A stretch of DNA of 64,000 bases from Tridacna crocea. Its lineage: Eukaryota > Mollusca > Bivalvia > Cardiida > Cardiidae. Location: positions 60,872,962 to 60,936,961 of the forward strand of contig OX031062.1 of the NCBI GenBank assembly GCA_943736015.1, in the 5' to 3' direction. The notes below the pieces were generated by a model, which did not search any database, was not told the origin of the DNA, and saw only the letters and a list, made by a program, of their open reading frames with translations. Every line of letters starts with the position of its first letter. Positions within the stretch are counted from its first letter, which is position 1. Both the position numbers and the translations under genes were made by a program. Positions 32,481 through 43,200 of the stretch are shown here, piece after piece.

Positions 32481-32705
32481 CCTTTACCAAGAATGCTTCA
32501 TAAAACCTTCTTCCTAAAGATTACAAAATTGCGCCTTTTCGGTAAAAGGTCAATAATTTATTTATAAAAGAAGACTCAACAGTGATCTCTGAAGGTATTG
32601 CCTGTTTATTAATGAAGTTACAATTGATAAAACTGCTGCTCAATTTACATATACTATGAAGTTATATACTGAAGTTACATGAGACATGCTCTGTCAAGAG
32701 GGGAC

Positions 32706-32933
32706 TTAACCCCTTCCCAATCGACAAATTTTAGACTCTTCCAAACTCAAAGAGTTTGCAGATGACAATTTCAAATTTGATAAAAATGGCAGAAAGTTCT
32801 CTAAATGGGTAGAAAACACTGTGGGAAAAGGAGAAATTGCTCGTTACGAGCAATTTCTCCTTTTCCCACAATGTTTTCAAAAGACTTGTACTGCAGACAT
32901 GTAAAAACAAGGGCTTGTTTAGGGAAGGGTTAA
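32706..32933 (-). repeat. TTAA hairpin element, AAATTGCTCG subfamily, with host flanks
   Basis: Sits in the TTAA of a host repeat (CATGCTCTGTCAAGAGGGGAC...TTAATG). Core GCTCGTTACGAGC. Confidence 0.92.
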
Positions 32934-33379
32934 TGTAACTGCAAAGCATATCGATCCACATTAGCCTGCGCAGGCTGCCATGGGTCAAAACCTTTTACTA
33001 TTGCAACTTTCTGCATGTCAGTAGACCAATCTACCACATGGTTCAGTTGGTTATTAAACTGAGTTCATTTCATATATTGATTAACTCTTTACTGCACATT
33101 ATTTCATGCTTTCCGGTGGGATATCGAGAAATAGCAGTGAAAATATTTTTCGATCTTACACCAGTGAAAATACCGATTTTCACGTTCTTGTTGCCTAGGT
33201 AAATTGCGCGTGCCTAACAACCAGATGGGAAATATGATGTCATATACCTTACATTTCTCGCGCTTGACGTCACGTTGCTAGGTGGGAGGGGTACGCCACG
33301 GGGAATGAAGGAAAAAAAATTGTACTGAATTTTGATAAAGCTCCTCCCAGAAAGGGTTAAAAGCATAAAATAAATAGAA

Positions 33380-33530
33380 TATTTGTTTTTTTCGGTGTAA
33401 GATCGAAATTTATTTCATCTCGTGAACACCATCGGTAATATTTTCACTCGTGGCTGCCACTCGTGAAAATATTACCGATGGTGTCCACTCGATGAAATAA
33501 ATTTCGATCTTACACCGAAAAAAACAAATA
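33380..33530. repeat. Near-perfect palindrome, 74-bp arms
   Basis: Arms run from TATTTGTTTTTTTCGGTGTA inward to CACTCGTGG and its inverse, with a 3-base centre. Related sequence (CGATCTTACACC) lies near 33150. Confidence 0.92.
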
Positions 33531-33542
33531 TCCTCTATATCC

Positions 33543-33752
33543 CACCTTTTAAAGAGCTTGAAAAGGAGCCTTTTGAAAACACTCTGGAAAAAGGATAAAA
33601 TGCTGGTAACCAGCATTTTCTCCTTTTCCCACAATGTTTTCTATCCTTCCCAAAACAATCTCTGAAATTTGAGTTTCATTTATTTTATTGTCTGCAAATG
33701 CCTTTAATTTGAAATAGATTTAGTCTTAAATTTTGTTGTTTGGTAAAGTTAA
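33543..33752 (+). repeat. TTAA hairpin element, left end lost
   Basis: Core CTGGTAACCAG, right GTTAA. Confidence 0.8.
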
Positions 33753-33840
33753 ATAATTTTCAAACATGATGTTAATGAGTTCTGGCCATGTACCATTAAC
33801 ATTGTGCCAAAATGTTGCTTAAATGTGAACACATACAAGA

Positions 33841-33972
33841 TTAAATCTTTACCAAACAATCCCTGGTTTTTATGGGTCTGGAATAGTAGCCTTTTGAAAA
33901 CATTGTGGGAAAAGGAGAAAATGCTGGTAACCAGCATTTTCTACTTTTCCCACAATGTTTTCTACCCTATCA
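33841..33972 (+). repeat. TTAA hairpin element, left half
   Basis: Left TTAA and hairpin; one unmatched change in the right arm (TTTTCTACTTTTCCC). Confidence 0.85.
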
Positions 33973-34149
33973 CATCAAACAAGTTCTGACAACTTGTACT
34001 AATCTCTCTCGCCTTTTAGAGTTAATACAAGCTTTTCATATTCTGCCACATTTTCTAGACAAAATGTCTGACAATTTTCATGAACACTGTAGTGAAAATA
34101 TTGCTTTAAGAACACACAAAATAGAAATAAACAGTTAATGATCTCAAAT

Positions 34150-34315
34150 GACAGGCCCCATACACCACAATCCTCCCCCCCCTCCCATGCTAGTATTTTT
34201 CACACAGATCGCCACATGGACACACAGATGGACAACACCGATGGACTGACACATAGACAGACAGGCTGATTCCAGTATACCCCCAAAAACATATGTTTTG
34301 CGGGGGTATAAATAC
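34150..34315 (+). repeat. End of a bivalve-style interspersed repeat
   Basis: ACAGACAGGCTGATTCCAGT, then TATACCCCC...TTTTGCGGGGGTATAA; the same end is found at 50430-50490. Confidence 0.7.
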
Positions 34316-34404
34316 TGGTTACAAGCACTTTCATCTTTTTGTATGTTCTCAAAAATCACCTTCCTCAGTCTCACTAAAGTACAGGACTGTATGGTGAAGG
34401 GTAA
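34300..34404 (-). repeat. TTAA hairpin element, right-end fragment
   Basis: ACTGGTTACAAGCACTTTC to GTATGGTGAAGGGTAA. Confidence 0.6.
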
Positions 34405-34426
34405 GGACAGATAACCACTGGATAGA

Positions 34427-34655
34427 TTAACTCTTTACCACACGACAAAGTTTTAGACTGGTTCAAATTGAAAGCATTTGCAGACGACAAAATAAAGTTG
34501 ACTGAAAAATTGAAATTTGTTCTGGGAAGGGTAGAAAACACTGTGGGAAAAGGAGAAAATGCTGGTTACCAGCATTTTCTCCTTTTCCTACAGTGTTTTC
34601 AAAAGGCTTCTCTCTCAGGGGCATCAAAAGTAGGGATTGTGTGGTAATGGGTTAA
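34427..34655 (-). repeat. TTAA hairpin element
   Basis: TTAA at both ends, intact core. Confidence 0.92.
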
Positions 34656-35277
34656 CAAACATTTGTTATGAGAGGCTTAATTCTCATGTCTAGACTAATT
34701 TTGACCACTTTGTTCCCTAAAGTCAAGCATGTTATCTAAAGAATCATAAAAGTAACCCAGAGGATTTGAAGGTTATGTAGGTCAAGATTTTTGCTATTGG
34801 TCCTATTTTATAAAAATAGTTTGTCGTGTAATGGATGAATCGGGGAGAAAGATTGCATCAAAGTACCGAGGCAGGTAATGTATCAATAAACAAGCACACC
34901 CCGTAAATTTAGATTTGGAAAACAGGTGGACAGTGAATTTTTGTCACCAGGGGGTGCTTATCATATGGCGCATCGAAAAAAATCCAAACAGTATAAAACC
35001 AGTATCATTAAAACAGCGATTACGTAACCGCTGTTTAAAAAACTCACACCATGCTGGTTGCCTTATATATATACATGTATATCTTTTGCTCTTACCTCCC
35101 TCTCTCACCCCTTGAAAAAAATTATGAAGGAGGTAACTCTTAAACCATTTTTGTTGACTGCTGTTATCTTTTAAGAAGTAAAAAAAAATCTTTAACCCTT
35201 TTGAGTGAGAAATAAAGTGATTTTTTTTTTCAGTACAAAAAACAACAAGAGAATCATCTATTTTCAAGACCTACTAG

Positions 35278-35400
35278 GTCCGTATTCACAAATCGTTCTT
35301 TGTCTTACTCTTCAAGATTGTCTGACTGTGAAAGTAACAGAACTTTTGATTGGCTAAACCAATCTTCTTAGTTATTTGTGCAAAGGGTAAGATTCTATAA
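35278..35400. repeat. Half of an ACCAACCATTCTTAAGAAC-type foldback
   Basis: GTCCGTATTCACAAATCGTTC to TTTTGATTGGCTAAACCAA; the mirror half is missing. Confidence 0.75.
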
Positions 35401-35763
35401 CATTTTCCAAGTCAAACGATAATATCAAGCGAATTCAAAAAGAAGATATGTATACTCTTTTCCTATGATACTTACCTATTTTCTGCATAAACCTATATCA
35501 TGTCCCTAAATGGTGTATGAACAAAATGTACAGGGCCTTTCCCACAGAATATCAATTATTTTCAACAAATGAAAAACATTGAAGATATTTCAATTTCAAG
35601 GCTTTTTGGACAAAAGATTAAACAAACAATTACGGACAAGGAAGATCAAAGATCAGACTGCATGTTGTTTGTAGTTTGAGCTCGATCTTCACTGTCTGCA
35701 AAAATAACAATGGTTGAGATAGCTACTATAAAATATCAATCTTTTTAAAAGAAGAAAGGCACA

Positions 35764-35991
35764 TTAACCCTTTCCCAAACTGCAACTTTTGGACCAGACC
35801 AAATTGAAAGCATTCTGCAGATGACAAATTAACAGTTGCTAAATAGACGATTTTTCTATATGATAGGGTAGAAAACAATGTGGGAAAAGGAGAAAATGCT
35901 GGTTACCAGCATTTTCTCCTTTTCCCACAATGTTTTCAAAAGGCTTCTATTCCTGATCCGTAAAAGCCAGGGATTGTTTGGGAAAGGAATA
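35764..35991 (-). repeat. TTAA hairpin element
   Basis: Left TTAA, right end worn to GGAATAA; core intact. Confidence 0.9.
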
Positions 35992-36207
35992 AGGAGGGAC
36001 CACATAGATTTGCTAATCTTGTTCACAGCTTGATATACAATGATAATTCGTACAAAAATATTTTATGCAACACTTCAGGATTGTTTCTATTTAAATTTCC
36101 TCGCCTTTACAATTACGTTTGTATTGACATAAAAAACGTCAACCCATTACCTCTTGTCACCATACGCAACAGACGATTTCAAAATTTCAAAACAAATGCA
36201 ACCCAGA

Positions 36208-36440
36208 TGAAACGCTCTTACCGTTCACCGGACAACAATTTTCAGACTTTTCAACATTAGAAAGATTTGCAGACGAGAACATGAATGAGTACCAAAAGGA
36301 CGGCATTTGTTTTTCAAAGGGCAGAAAAATTGTGGGAAAAGATCGAATGTTAGTTACCTACATTTCATCTATTTCACACAATGTTTTCAAAACTCTTCCT
36401 TCCAAGGGTCGTCTATACTCAGTCCAGATTGTTTGCTATT
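36208..36440 (-). repeat. TTAA hairpin element, decayed
   Basis: TTTGCAGACGAGAACATGAA and TTGTGGGAAAAGATCGAAT remain. Confidence 0.65.
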
Positions 36441-36593
36441 CAAACAGTTATGATTAAATGCATGTATAAATCCAAAAGGACAGCAAAGAGACAGGAATAT
36501 CCCCTTTAGCCGAAATCTTTTCTCTCACCTTTTGCCAAAATATAAATTGTGTGCTTGGACAAAAATATCATCATTAGAAGGTAATGTTTTAAC

Positions 36594-36822
36594 TTAACCC
36601 TTAACTCCATAGATACTCATTTCTACCCATTGCTTGTAGGAGCCTTTGGAAAACATTGTGGCCAAAGGTGAAATTGCTCGTGACGAGCAATTTCACCTTT
36701 TACCACAATGTTTTCTATGCTATCAAAAGGTGTCATATACACATAAGAAACAGCTTCATCCTTGCTGTTATTTAGGGTCAATTAGAGAAACCATAGAAAT
36801 GCCTTATGGGGTAAAGGGTTAA
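36594..36822 (+). repeat. TTAA hairpin element, GAGTATCTATGG subfamily
   Basis: TTAA at both ends. Arms GGTGAAATTGCTCG and CGAGCAATTTCACC are fully paired though changed on both sides. Lies 20 bp beyond the AATAAA of the universal stress protein gene. Confidence 0.92.
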
Positions 36823-36841
36823 AACAATAATGCTGGGACTA

Positions 36842-36847
36842 TTTATT
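36842..36847 (-). terminator. Polyadenylation signal AATAAA
   Basis: AATAAA on the - strand, 12 bases after the stop of the universal stress protein gene. Cleavage would be expected 10-30 bases further on, inside or at the edge of the hairpin element at 36594-36822. Confidence 0.6.
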
Positions 36848-36859
36848 AGTGTTAAGTAA

Positions 36860-37225
36860 TTAGTCCTGACTACTTTCTGATGTTGTTCGGATTTTGTGCT
36901 GGACAACTAAATCCTTCCGCGAAGTCTTTGGCGAGTCCTTATTCTTTCTTCGTAACAGGGGCGAATTTAATATCCTATGTTTCAATGAAGGCGAGCTTTT
37001 TGGGGTCCCAAGGCCAACTTCCCTATGGGTATCTTTGTGTCTGCAAACCACTACTGGGATATGGGCGTGGTGCAGAACATAGTCACTGATGCTCCCCAAC
37101 AGTGTACGTCTCAGTGTGCCTTTACCACGTGACCCACAGACTATGAATTCCACTTTCTCTTCATCTGCCACATGCACAATAACCTCCCCCGGCTTTCCAG
37201 CAACACTTTTGACCTTCCCGCCAAT
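36860..37225 (-). CDS. Universal stress protein terminal exon with ATP-binding motif
   Basis: Acceptor CTATTTCAG; 121 codons and TAA. Encodes IGGKVKSVAGKPGEVIVHVA, VEFIVCGSRGKGTLRRTLLG, HIPVVVCRHK and a basic Ser/Pro-rich tail that ends in SESSQD. Confidence 0.92.
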   Translation of the reverse strand: MGGKVKSVAGKPGEVIVHVADEEKVEFIVCGSRGKGTLRRTLLGSISDYVLHHAHIPVVVCRHKDTHREVGLGTPKSSPSLKHRILNSPLLRRKNKDSPKTSRKDLVVQHKIRTTSESSQD

Positions 37226-40200
37226 CTGAAATAGACAAAATACGAACGTTAAACTATAGAAAAACATAGTATTTCAAGAAGAATAGGCCCAGCGCACAGG
37301 AACTGAAAGGATGGGCAGGTATTTTTGGGTTCAACTGGTAAAATCCGTATTTCTTCACTAAAATCTAGGTATGTTGGGTAAGGATAAGAACTGTCCCGTC
37401 AAGGTCAGGTTTGTATGGTGACCAATCACTTTTAAATACATGTTGGCTGATGACGTACAATATGATGCTTGTACTGTCTTGCTGAATAGTAAACTTTTCA
37501 ATAAAGATAGACCTCTAACTTAAAGTTGTCTTCGACTTCCTAAAAGACAGGTTGTAGTTGTTGCAAGTGCAACCAGATGATATTGCTGTATAATGACGTG
37601 TAGGGCGGCAAATACATTTAACCCTTTCTCAAACAATCCCTGGTTTTTAAGGGTCTGGAATAGCAGCCCTTTGAAAACATTGTCAGAAAAGGAGAAAATA
37701 CTGGTAACCAGTAACTACAGTAAAGGCCTTTTGAAAACATTGTGGGAAAAGAAGAAAATGCTGGTAACCAGCATTTTCTCCTTTTCCCACAATGATTTCT
37801 CGCCTATCATAGACAGAAATCGTCTTTTCAGCAAGAGTTGAATTGTCATCTGCAAATGCTTTGAATTTGGTCTAGTCCAAAAGTTTGTCGTTTGGGAAAG
37901 GGTTTAAACGGGCTCATGAATTACCGGCCTTCGAGATGCATCGAACTCGTAACATAACAGTAAATCAGAAAACAATCCACTAGGTCGCTACAAATTCTAG
38001 TTCTGTAACAAGACACTGGTGCTTCCATACACAACACCTTGGCTACCTTTAATCAGCACAATCCAGTTTTCAAACGGCCCCGAGGAAGACAGTGTTTGAA
38101 CACGTTGGAGAAATAGGAGAAAATACTGGTTACCATGTTTTTCTCCTTTTCCCATGATGTTATCTACCTTTTCGAAAACAAATCCCAAATTTGAGAAGCA
38201 TTTAATCAGTCATTTGCAAATACTTCAAAATTTCGTAAGTCTTACATTTTATCATTTGGGAAAAGGTTAGTGATTTAATAAAACGCAATTTCATGAAAGG
38301 CGCATGACACAAATTACAGACATGAATTATTCTTTACTCAAGTTCTACGTCTCTCAATATAGGCGGTTAATGACCCGACTATATTACATGTTAACTCTTT
38401 ATCAAACAACAGGGCTTAGACTCTTCCAAAGTGAAAACATCTGCAGACGAAAAATCTGAAAGTGGCACAAACGAGCTTAAGTCCTAGGACAGGGTGGAAA
38501 CCATTGTGGGAAAAGTAGAAAATGCTGGTAACCAGCATTTTCTACTTTTCCTACAATGTTTTCAAAAGGCATTTACTGTAGGGTCGTGTCGGGATAATTT
38601 TGTGAAGGGCTTAGCAAAGGCTTCGTTTATTCCAGTTCCCAATGAATATCTTCAGTATCCGTGCTAGACTATCCGTAGTCTAAACAAACGCTTGGCTTTA
38701 TTACCGGAAGTCAAGAGTTATTCTTACAACAGAGGCGAATTAAAGCCTTTCGGAAGAGCTTCCGCGAGAATTGAAAAAAAAAAACACCTTTTTGGCATAA
38801 GGCCTTATCTTGCGACCTCTTTTTGAGTATTGAAGCAAACAACTATTCTAGCGGACGAACTACCCGAGCATTTTCAATTGTAACACAGCAGCTGAATTTC
38901 TGATTTATAGCGATTAGTCGGCTAAAACACCTATCCATGTTTTCCCTGTGGCTGATTGACCAATAATTCCCGCGATACTCTCACCATGATACTTGGTTGG
39001 TTGTATTGGGGTTTAACGCCACTTTAACAGCTAGGGTCATATCATGGCGGTCGGTGACGCACATGTGTTTCCTGGCTTTCTTACACCGGTACTAACACAA
39101 CCGTTTCTTTCAAAAGCCACCGACTACTTTTCTCACATGCTTCAGCAGAGGTGAGAGGCGAAATACGCCGGAAAGAAAGTTCGCTTCAACCGGGTATCGA
39201 ACTCACAACCACCAGGTCATGAGTCCGACACGGTCACGACTGAATCACCCGGGCGGGCCTCACCATGATACTGGATTGTGGGCAACAGTGGTGAAAAGTA
39301 CAGCTTTGGCTTCTGACACCAAAGGTTCTCATGTAGTTTCAATTTTCGAAACGAGAAGTACAAAAGAACTCGGACGACATTAATGGCTTAATTGGCCTCT
39401 AGATGTTTGTCTAAAGAGTATCCATAGGTCAATGATAAAATCATTTTTTTCAGAGTCATTGACACGTCCAGGGGTGATGAAAGTCAGTGACCTTCCATAA
39501 ATATCAAACATCAATAGAAACTTGCATTACTTTTACCATTATAAAGATTAAACTATAATATAAATGAAATGATCATTTCAATTCGTAAGTAAAATCAAAC
39601 GTACAGTTTGGCAAGCGAGTCAAAGTTCTTCTCGGAGAGGGAGAGACAGAAACAGAGACAGAGAGAGAGAACCCTATTGTACAGCGTCAAAGATCAGACT
39701 GCATATTCTGTGAATTCTTGATCTAGATTGTTCAGAGGAGTTAAAAAATAGCATTAAAAGAACGAAAACCTATTAAAACATATGTAAAACGTCTGCAGAA
39801 TTTATGTTACTATTACTTCCTACGATCAAGAGAACAGTTTTAGTCAAAAACTTACATGATATTGTTAAACAGATTTGGAGAGCACGAACTAAAGTTTAAC
39901 TGTTGAATACTGGTGTTAACACCGTACTGAAGAGTGTGCTAAAAGAAATATGGTTTTCAAAATGTCGTCAGTGTTCAAGTTATACTGATAGCAAGTTTAA
40001 AATAATAATTGTTGTATTTGCTAGTCTGCTTAAGAGTCGTTAAAAACATTAATTCAGTTATACTGCCAGTATCTGTGCACCTTGCCATGCTTTCATAAAG
40101 TTTCTTTTACCCATACTTCGCACATTATTATTCACAAGCCACCGTCTTTCCCTACAACCATAGGCCTCTGAAACTCCACTGGTCTACGAACGGATAACGA

Positions 40201-43200
40201 AATTTTCACTATTGAAAACTGTTACTATAAATAGCACATTGGAGGATTCCCTCTGTATTTTATGTAATAAGACAACTTGTTACTATACAAGATATAGAAG
40301 GAGTCTCTAATGTGCTATTTATAAACAGTATTAATGAAAGTTTGTAAATATATTCGTGATATACAGGTGATGCACAAATGTGCTATATAAATGTTCCATA
40401 ATCGAGCAAGGACAATTTTAGCGTTCCTTGATAGACCAATAGAGCTTCAAAGGCCTATTCTACAACTTAAGTCGTTCGAAGCAACAATCGTCGCTGATAA
40501 AGGTATCATCGGAATCCTGTCCCAATCCCGATCACCAATCCACGAAAACAAATTGCCCTAGTTTGGGACTCCAACCAGCAATCCCGTGGTTTCAAGCCAT
40601 TGTACTTTATCCACTGAGCCACCGGGCTCGGCTTTAACCAAAACTCTAGATAGAGGGAGGGAGTTTGATTTAATAATCGAAAATATTAATCAATATCCAC
40701 TTAACCCTATTGTATGGGTACTCATTAGAATCGTCTCATCGAGACGATTCTAATGAGTACCCACAACATAGGGTTTAGATGAGAAATAACGGATTTAGAA
40801 TGCCGTCACTCCCTCTTATCTGGAGTTCCGTTTAACGTCAAAATAGGGTACTCATTAGAACCGTCTCATCGAGACGATTTTAATGAGTACCCACAACATA
40901 GGGTTTGGATGAGAAATAAGGGATTTAGAATGCCGTCACTTCCTTTTATCTGGAGCTCTGTTTAACGTGTGGTAGTGGTTAGTCTACTTACCCCGGAGTC
41001 TCTAAGACGTTGTCCGAGCTTCTCTAGTAGACCTTTCTCTTTCGCCTCCTCTTCTTCCATCAACATTCGTATTGTCTCCACATCGGCTGTACCTCCCAGA
41101 GCTGGAGTTATAGGAATTATATGTACTTCTGCTGGCATGCTATAATTCCAGCGCTAATTTTTTTACAAAACTACAAAAAATTTAGACTGGTCCAAACTGA
41201 AAGCAGTTGCAGACGACAAAATAAACGTAACTCAAAAATTGAAATTTGATCCCAGCAGGGTAGAAAACATTGTGGGAAAAGGAGAAAATGCTGGTTTTCT
41301 TCTTTTCCCACGATTTTTTTCAGAAGGCTTCTATTTCAGAGTCATAAAAACCAGGAATTGTTTGGTAAAGGGTTAAACCTGGACTAAACGACAACATTTT
41401 AGACTTGTCCAATGTGAGGGATTTGCAAGACGTCAAATTAAACAGGTATCAGTTGAATCAATCCAAAATTACTTCTTGGATTGCCCATTTTACGTGACTC
41501 AACCCTTAGGTTGCAAATCGCGACTCAAGGATAATCTTCGGACAGGGCAGATCAAGATAAGAATGCACAGTACGAGCAGTCTGATCTCAGATCTACAATG
41601 TTCGATATGGAGATATCACCCCACAAACCATAACCTTGGGACAGAGACATAAGCTAGAGTAAATGGTACAAATGCCCCTTCATAATTGTTGGTGTATACA
41701 GAACCTATCCGCTCGATGACGGAGCTCACATGAATTTCATCATACATCAAATATATTATAGTCTTGGTATAAGGATTTCTGAACAACTAGTTCATTTAGT
41801 ACATTTTACGGCATTACACATTTACACAGTATGGTACAAGTGTCTTTCCTCCGAAACTGCTACACTATTACATATATCATTCCAAGATGAAAAGTTTCAT
41901 GCTTGAATTTGCAATCTAAGTCTTATGACTGAAGTTATGTGTCCTGATTCTGATAAGCTGAACCAAAATCTAATGCTACAGTTGCCCTGCCCTTTAGTCA
42001 GTGTAGATCCATGAGGACCATGATCGCTCGATAACAGAGCACATCGTCGGTGTACTTCAAAAACCTCGAAACTACAGCTTGTTTCATGCTGTAGTTACGA
42101 GGTTTTTGAAGTAAACCAACGATAAACATACCAACAGGCAACATATCGTCGATTTACTTCGAAAACCTCGTAACTACAGCATAAAAGAAGCTGTAGTTAC
42201 GAGGTTTTTGAATTTTTGAAGTAAACCGACGACATGCATTCCAAAAGGCAACATAGCGTCGATTGACTTCGAAAACCTCGTAACTACAGCATGAAACAAA
42301 CTGTAGTTACGAGGTTTTTGAAGCTAACCGATGACATGCATTCCAGCAGACAACATATCGTCGATTGACTTCGAAAACCTCGTAACTACAGCATGAAACA
42401 AGCTGTATTTACAAGGTTTTGAAGTAAACCGACGACATGCGTTCCAACAGGCAACAAATCGTTATTTACCTCGAAATCCTCGTAACTACAGCATGAAACA
42501 AACTGTAGTTACGAGGTTTTTGAAGAAAACCGACGACACGCATTCCAGCAGGCAACATATCGTCGACTGACTTCGAAAACCCCGTAACTACAGCATGAAA
42601 CAAACTGTAGTTTCGAGGTTTTTGAAGTAAACCGACGACACGCATTCCAAAAGGCAACATAGCGCCGATTTACCTCGAAAACCTCGTAACTACAGCATGA
42701 AACAAGCTGTAGTTACGAGGTTTTTGAAGAAAACCGACGATATGCATTCCAACAGGCAACATATCGTCGATTGACTTCGAAAACCTCGTAACTACAACAT
42801 TAAAGAAGCTGTAGTAACGAGGTTTTGATGCAAACCGAAGACATGCATCCCAGCAGGCATCATAGCGTCGATTGACTTCGAAAACCTCGTAACTACAGCG
42901 TGAAACAAGCTGTTGTAACGAGGTTTTTGAAGTAAACCGACGAAATGCATTCCAGCAGGCAACATATCGTCGAGTGACTTCGAAAATCTCGTAACTACAG
43001 CGTGAAACAAACTGTAGTTACGAGGTTTTTGATGTAAACCGAGGACACGCATCCCAGCAGACAACATAGCGTCGATTTACCACGAAAACCTCGTAACTAC
43101 GGCATGAAACAAGCTGTAGTTACGAGGTTTTTGAAGTAAACCGACGATATTTGTGTCTAGGTATAAGAATTTCGGAACATTAAGTTGTTCAATAATTATA

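Larger units (their letters stand above)
27706..36859. other. Intergenic region between convergent genes
   Basis: About 9.1 kb between the stop codons of the two genes. It is dense in hairpin elements (28.0-30.5, 30.7-31.9, 32.7, 33.5-34.7, 35.8 and 36.2-36.8 kb) plus a 74-bp-arm palindrome at 33.4 kb. 27706-28030, 31900-32700, 34660-35270 and 35400-35760 have no gene that I can support. Confidence 0.6.
37226..40991 (-). other. Intron 3 of the universal stress protein gene
   Basis: Holds hairpin elements at 37.6-38.6 kb, tRNA-like SINE sequence near 37.95 and 40.6 kb, a full SINE at 39.0-39.26 kb, a foldback at 40.16-40.46 kb and tandem palindromes at 40.7-41.0 kb. 39280-40150 is otherwise featureless. 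Confidence 0.7.

Noticed and set aside
33380..33530. Palindrome as a bacterial-type terminator or replication origin
   Set aside because: The context is eukaryotic repeat DNA; arms are far too long for a terminator and no origin proteins or motifs are present.
34944..35267. 107-codon open frame on the - strand
   Set aside because: Low-complexity AT-rich sequence with no family resemblance and no neighbouring exon.
42466..43067. Open frames with 34-residue repeats on the - strand
   Set aside because: They come from the ~102-bp hairpin tandem array; stops interrupt neighbouring units and no gene context supports them.
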